A stretch of DNA of 7,901 nucleotides, taken from Methanosarcinales archaeon. GTDB taxonomy: Archaea > Halobacteriota > Methanosarcinia > Methanosarcinales > Methanogasteraceae. The translations under genes and the position numbers were made by a program. The notes under the pieces are model-generated. The model was given only the letters and a program-made list of their open reading frames with translations. It did not search any database and had not been told where the DNA came from. Below are positions 6,529 to 7,901 of the stretch, one piece after another. Location of the stretch: positions 1 to 7,901 of the forward strand of contig QMVM01000089.1 in assembly GCA_003661105.1 (NCBI GenBank), read 5' to 3'. How positions within the stretch are numbered: position 1 is the first letter of the stretch; the number at the start of each line of letters is the position of its first letter.

Positions 6529-6540
6529 TTTAATATATAG
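6529..6540 (+). promoter_or_regulatory. TATA box for tRNA-Gln
   Basis: TTTAATATATAG is a near-ideal archaeal box A. It is centred about 37 bases before the mature tRNA 5' end, so transcription would begin roughly 10 bases upstream of the tRNA and need RNase P trimming. Confidence 0.75.
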
Positions 6541-6570
6541 CCGTACAATCTATAAGTTACAACCACACGA

Positions 6571-6643
6571 AGCCCCGTAGGGTAGCGGTCAAGCCTGCAG
6601 GTCCTTGGAACCTGTGACGGCGGTTCAAATCCGCCCGGGGCTA
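6571..6643 (+). tRNA. tRNA-Gln (anticodon TTG)
   Basis: 73 bases fold into a full cloverleaf. The acceptor stem AGCCCCG/CGGGGCT has all seven pairs including A1-U72, and the discriminator is A73. The D-stem GGGT/GCCT contains two G-U pairs, and the D-loop holds the GG pair. The anticodon stem CAGGT/ACCTG has five pairs and the T-stem GGCGG/CCGCC five pairs with loop TTCAAAT. The 7-base anticodon loop is CCTTGGA, placing TTG at 34-36 (6605-6607). The A1-U72 pair fits archaeal tRNA-Gln, where the GatDE amidotransferase is known to read it. Position 33 is C (6604) instead of the near-universal U. CCA is not encoded and no intron is seen. Gln identity rests on the anticodon and acceptor pair. Confidence 0.92.
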
Positions 6644-6681
6644 TCTATATGGGAGTGTCACCTTGCGTTGGTGTTGGATCA

Positions 6682-6765
6682 ATCACGAATGGGCACGAAT
6701 AAACGAATGTCACGAATCGACACCTGATAAATTCATGTTATTCGTCAATTCGTATTAGTCGTGAT
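6682..6765. repeat. Imperfect inverted repeat with iterated CGAAT/ATTCG units (copy 3)
   Basis: The left half carries CGAAT at 6686, 6696, 6704 and 6713, spaced 8-10 bases apart. The right half carries ATTCG at 6740 and 6748, plus variants ATTCATG (6731-6737) and AGTCGTGAT (6757-6765). The ends ATCACGA (6682-6688) and TCGTGAT (6759-6765) are exactly complementary, and most of the two 35-base arms pair with small bulges, so the element could form one long hairpin. It lies between tRNA-Gln and the mch promoter. No gene is seen in 6644-6876. Confidence 0.75.
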
Positions 6766-6783
6766 GAAAACAGTCATGTAACA

Positions 6784-6792
6784 TATTTAAAA
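6784..6792 (+). promoter_or_regulatory. Candidate TATA box for mch
   Basis: TATTTAAAA lies 19 bases after the hairpin repeat and would start a transcript near 6815, giving a leader of about 60 bases that contains the strong Shine-Dalgarno of mch. A second AT-rich run at 6837-6844 (ATTATATG) is an alternative, but it would leave almost no room before the Shine-Dalgarno. Confidence 0.5.
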
Positions 6793-6864
6793 CCGTAGTA
6801 ACACCAGATGACGTGACACCTCATCCAAGCGATACGATTATATGATTGTACGGTATAATATCGC

Positions 6865-6872
6865 GGAGTGAT
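6865..6872 (+). promoter_or_regulatory. Shine-Dalgarno site of mch (decides the start)
   Basis: GGAGTGAT closely matches the archaeal consensus GGAGGTGAT and ends 4 bases before ATG 6877. The in-frame GTG at 6868 falls inside this site and so is unlikely to be the start codon. Confidence 0.8.
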
Positions 6873-6876
6873 TGAT

Positions 6877-7830
6877 ATGCTATCTGTGAACGAGACTGCA
6901 CTGGACATCGTGGAGGAGATGATCGACTTAAGCGAGGAGTTCAAGATCAAAGCTCACACGCTTGACAATGGCGCTACGGTAATCGATTGCGGTGTCGAGG
7001 TAGCAGGGAGTTATGAAGCCGGGCTTGCATTTACTGATGCATGCATGGGCGGGCTTGGGGTGGCAACGATTTGTGTGCGCAGTGTCGGCAATGTGCCGCT
7101 TACATTCGTTGATATCGTTACTGATCATCCCTGCATCGCAGCTCTCGGCGCACAGACCGCGGGCTGGCAGATCTGCGTCGGAAAGTATGTTGCGATGGGC
7201 TCAGGCCCTGCGCGTGCGCTTTCGCAGAAGCCGACAGCACTCTTTGAGAGGATTGCATATCATGACGATGCCGACTGCGCAGTTATCGTGCTCGAATCGA
7301 ACAAACTACCAGACGATGCGGTTATGCAGTTCATCGCTGATAGCTGCGGGGTCGATGTCGGGGATGTCTTTGCACTGGTTGCGCCGACAGCGTGCATCGT
7401 TGGGTCGGTGCAGGTATCAGGGCGTGTGATCGAGACCGCAATCCGCAGGCTGGATGATCTCGGATTCGATACGCGAAAGATAGAGCGTGCAGCCGGAACC
7501 GCGCCGATCGCTCCGGTGATGCTTGACGAGATGCGTGCGATAGGCGCGACAAACGACAGCATCACATACTATGGATCGGTGGTGCTTGCCACCAGTGGAT
7601 TTGAGGAGGAGATCTTCAAACAGGTGCCTGCCAGAACCTCGCAGGACTATGGCAAGCCGTTCTACAAGACGTTTGAGCGTGAAGGGTACGACTTTTCCAG
7701 GATCGAGACAGACATATTTGCGCCAGCCGAGATCACAGTCAACGATCTCGATACCGGAAAGACATACCATACCGGGTATCCAAGCGAGGAAGTGATACTC
7801 GAATCGTACGAAATTAGCGAATTTAATTAA
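6877..7830 (+). CDS. mch: N5,N10-methenyl-tetrahydromethanopterin cyclohydrolase
   Basis: Cytosolic enzyme that interconverts N5-formyl-tetrahydromethanopterin and N5,N10-methenyl-tetrahydromethanopterin in methanogenesis, reverse methanogenesis or the archaeal C1 branch. The 317 residues equal the family length. The start gives MLSVNETAL, the usual Mch N-terminus, supported by the Shine-Dalgarno at 6865. Signatures are GGLGVATICV (58-67), GSGPARAL (108-115), APTACIVGSVQVSGR (169-183) and APIAPVMLDEMRAIGATND (209-227). Arg183 and Glu186 match the active-site pair known from archaeal Mch structures. An LSm-like gene follows after 12 bases and is probably co-transcribed. The other pathway genes are not in the window, so the direction of carbon flow cannot be told. 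Confidence 0.97.
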   Translation: MLSVNETALDIVEEMIDLSEEFKIKAHTLDNGATVIDCGVEVAGSYEAGLAFTDACMGGLGVATICVRSVGNVPLTFVDIVTDHPCIAALGAQTAGWQICVGKYVAMGSGPARALSQKPTALFERIAYHDDADCAVIVLESNKLPDDAVMQFIADSCGVDVGDVFALVAPTACIVGSVQVSGRVIETAIRRLDDLGFDTRKIERAAGTAPIAPVMLDEMRAIGATNDSITYYGSVVLATSGFEEEIFKQVPARTSQDYGKPFYKTFEREGYDFSRIETDIFAPAEITVNDLDTGKTYHTGYPSEEVILESYEISEFN

Positions 7831-7842
7831 AGAGGAGTTATC

Positions 7843-7901
7843 TTGTTTCCAACAAAGAAAGTTCAGAGCATGATCGGGTCCAGGGTACAGGTTGAGATGA
7901 A
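7843..7901 (+). CDS. LSm/Sm-like RNA-binding protein, 3' truncated by window edge
   Basis: Only 19 codons are visible, starting with TTG at 7843 after an AGAGGAG Shine-Dalgarno (7831-7837, 5-base spacer): (M)FPTKKVQSMIGSRVQVEM. The segment VQSMIGSRVQVEM fits the first helix and first strand of the Sm fold, and I recall archaeal LSm-domain proteins starting this way; that is memory, not a search. If correct, the product would form a ring that binds U-rich RNA. An internal ATG at 7870 is possible but has no Shine-Dalgarno and would delete the helix. It begins 12 bases after the mch stop, suggesting an operon. The assignment is moderate because so little is visible. Confidence 0.55.
   Translation, partial: MFPTKKVQSMIGSRVQVEM

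Noticed and set aside
6168..6533. Plus-strand frame opposite the sppA N-terminus
   Set aside because: Antisense to the Pro-rich linker and crosses the tRNA promoter; a composition artefact.
6601..6610. Reading the anticodon as TGG (tRNA-Pro) to restore U33
   Set aside because: Shifting the loop by one base breaks the five-pair anticodon stem CAGGT/ACCTG, and A1-U72 fits archaeal tRNA-Gln.
6682..6765. CRISPR-like array from the regular CGAAT units
   Set aside because: Units are only 5-7 bases, spacing is 8-10 bases, and the units are inverted around a centre; no direct repeats or spacers of CRISPR size.
6868..6876. GTG 6868 as the mch start
   Set aside because: Falls inside the Shine-Dalgarno GGAGTGAT; ATG 6877 gives the conserved MLSVNE N-terminus.
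1..7901. Defence system, integrated element or foreign island
   Set aside because: All recognised genes are core archaeal functions; no integrase, transposase, att-like duplication of the tRNA end or composition shift was seen.

Overview
The window is archaeal, from a methanogen-type euryarchaeote. The evidence is an archaeal ribosomal operon order (uS13-uS4-uS11), an archaeosine tRNA-guanine transglycosylase, an archaeal Taw1/TYW1 wyosine enzyme, methenyl-tetrahydromethanopterin cyclohydrolase (Mch), and TATA-box promoters placed 25-30 nt before several starts. Mch occurs in methanogens, ANME and alkane-oxidising archaea, and Archaeoglobales. The window alone cannot separate these; a lineage near Methanosarcinales, Syntrophoarchaeales or ANME is my guess. 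Base composition looks even, and there is no transposase, phage gene or CRISPR array.

Layout. Bases 1-819 hold the 3' part of the wyosine gene. An approximately 270-base promoter gap leads into the tightly spaced rps13-rps4-rps11 operon (1089-2528). The operon stops after rps11, where a small zinc-ribbon gene on the other strand (2543-2737) converges on it. A gap of about 295 bases carries a hairpin repeat and leads to tgtA (3033-4544). After a second repeat-bearing gap comes an unrecognised Cys-containing protein gene (4782-5300). Its 3' end overlaps by 113 bases the 3' end of an antisense signal peptide peptidase gene, sppA (5188-6399, minus strand). A tRNA-Gln(UUG) gene (6571-6643), a third hairpin repeat, mch (6877-7830) and the start of an LSm-like gene (7843 to the edge) complete the window.

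Functionally these are core genes: tRNA modification (wyosine at position 37 of tRNA-Phe; archaeosine at position 15 of many tRNAs), a tRNA, ribosomal proteins, membrane protein quality control, and one C1-pathway enzyme. They form separate short transcription units, with clear co-transcription only in rps13-rps4-rps11 and probably in mch-LSm.

I found no convincing new multi-gene system. The items most worth a second look are three intergenic imperfect palindromes built from iterated CGAAT/ATTCG units, the tRNA-Gln with C instead of the near-universal U at position 33, the 113-base antisense gene overlap, and the uncharacterised 172-residue protein.
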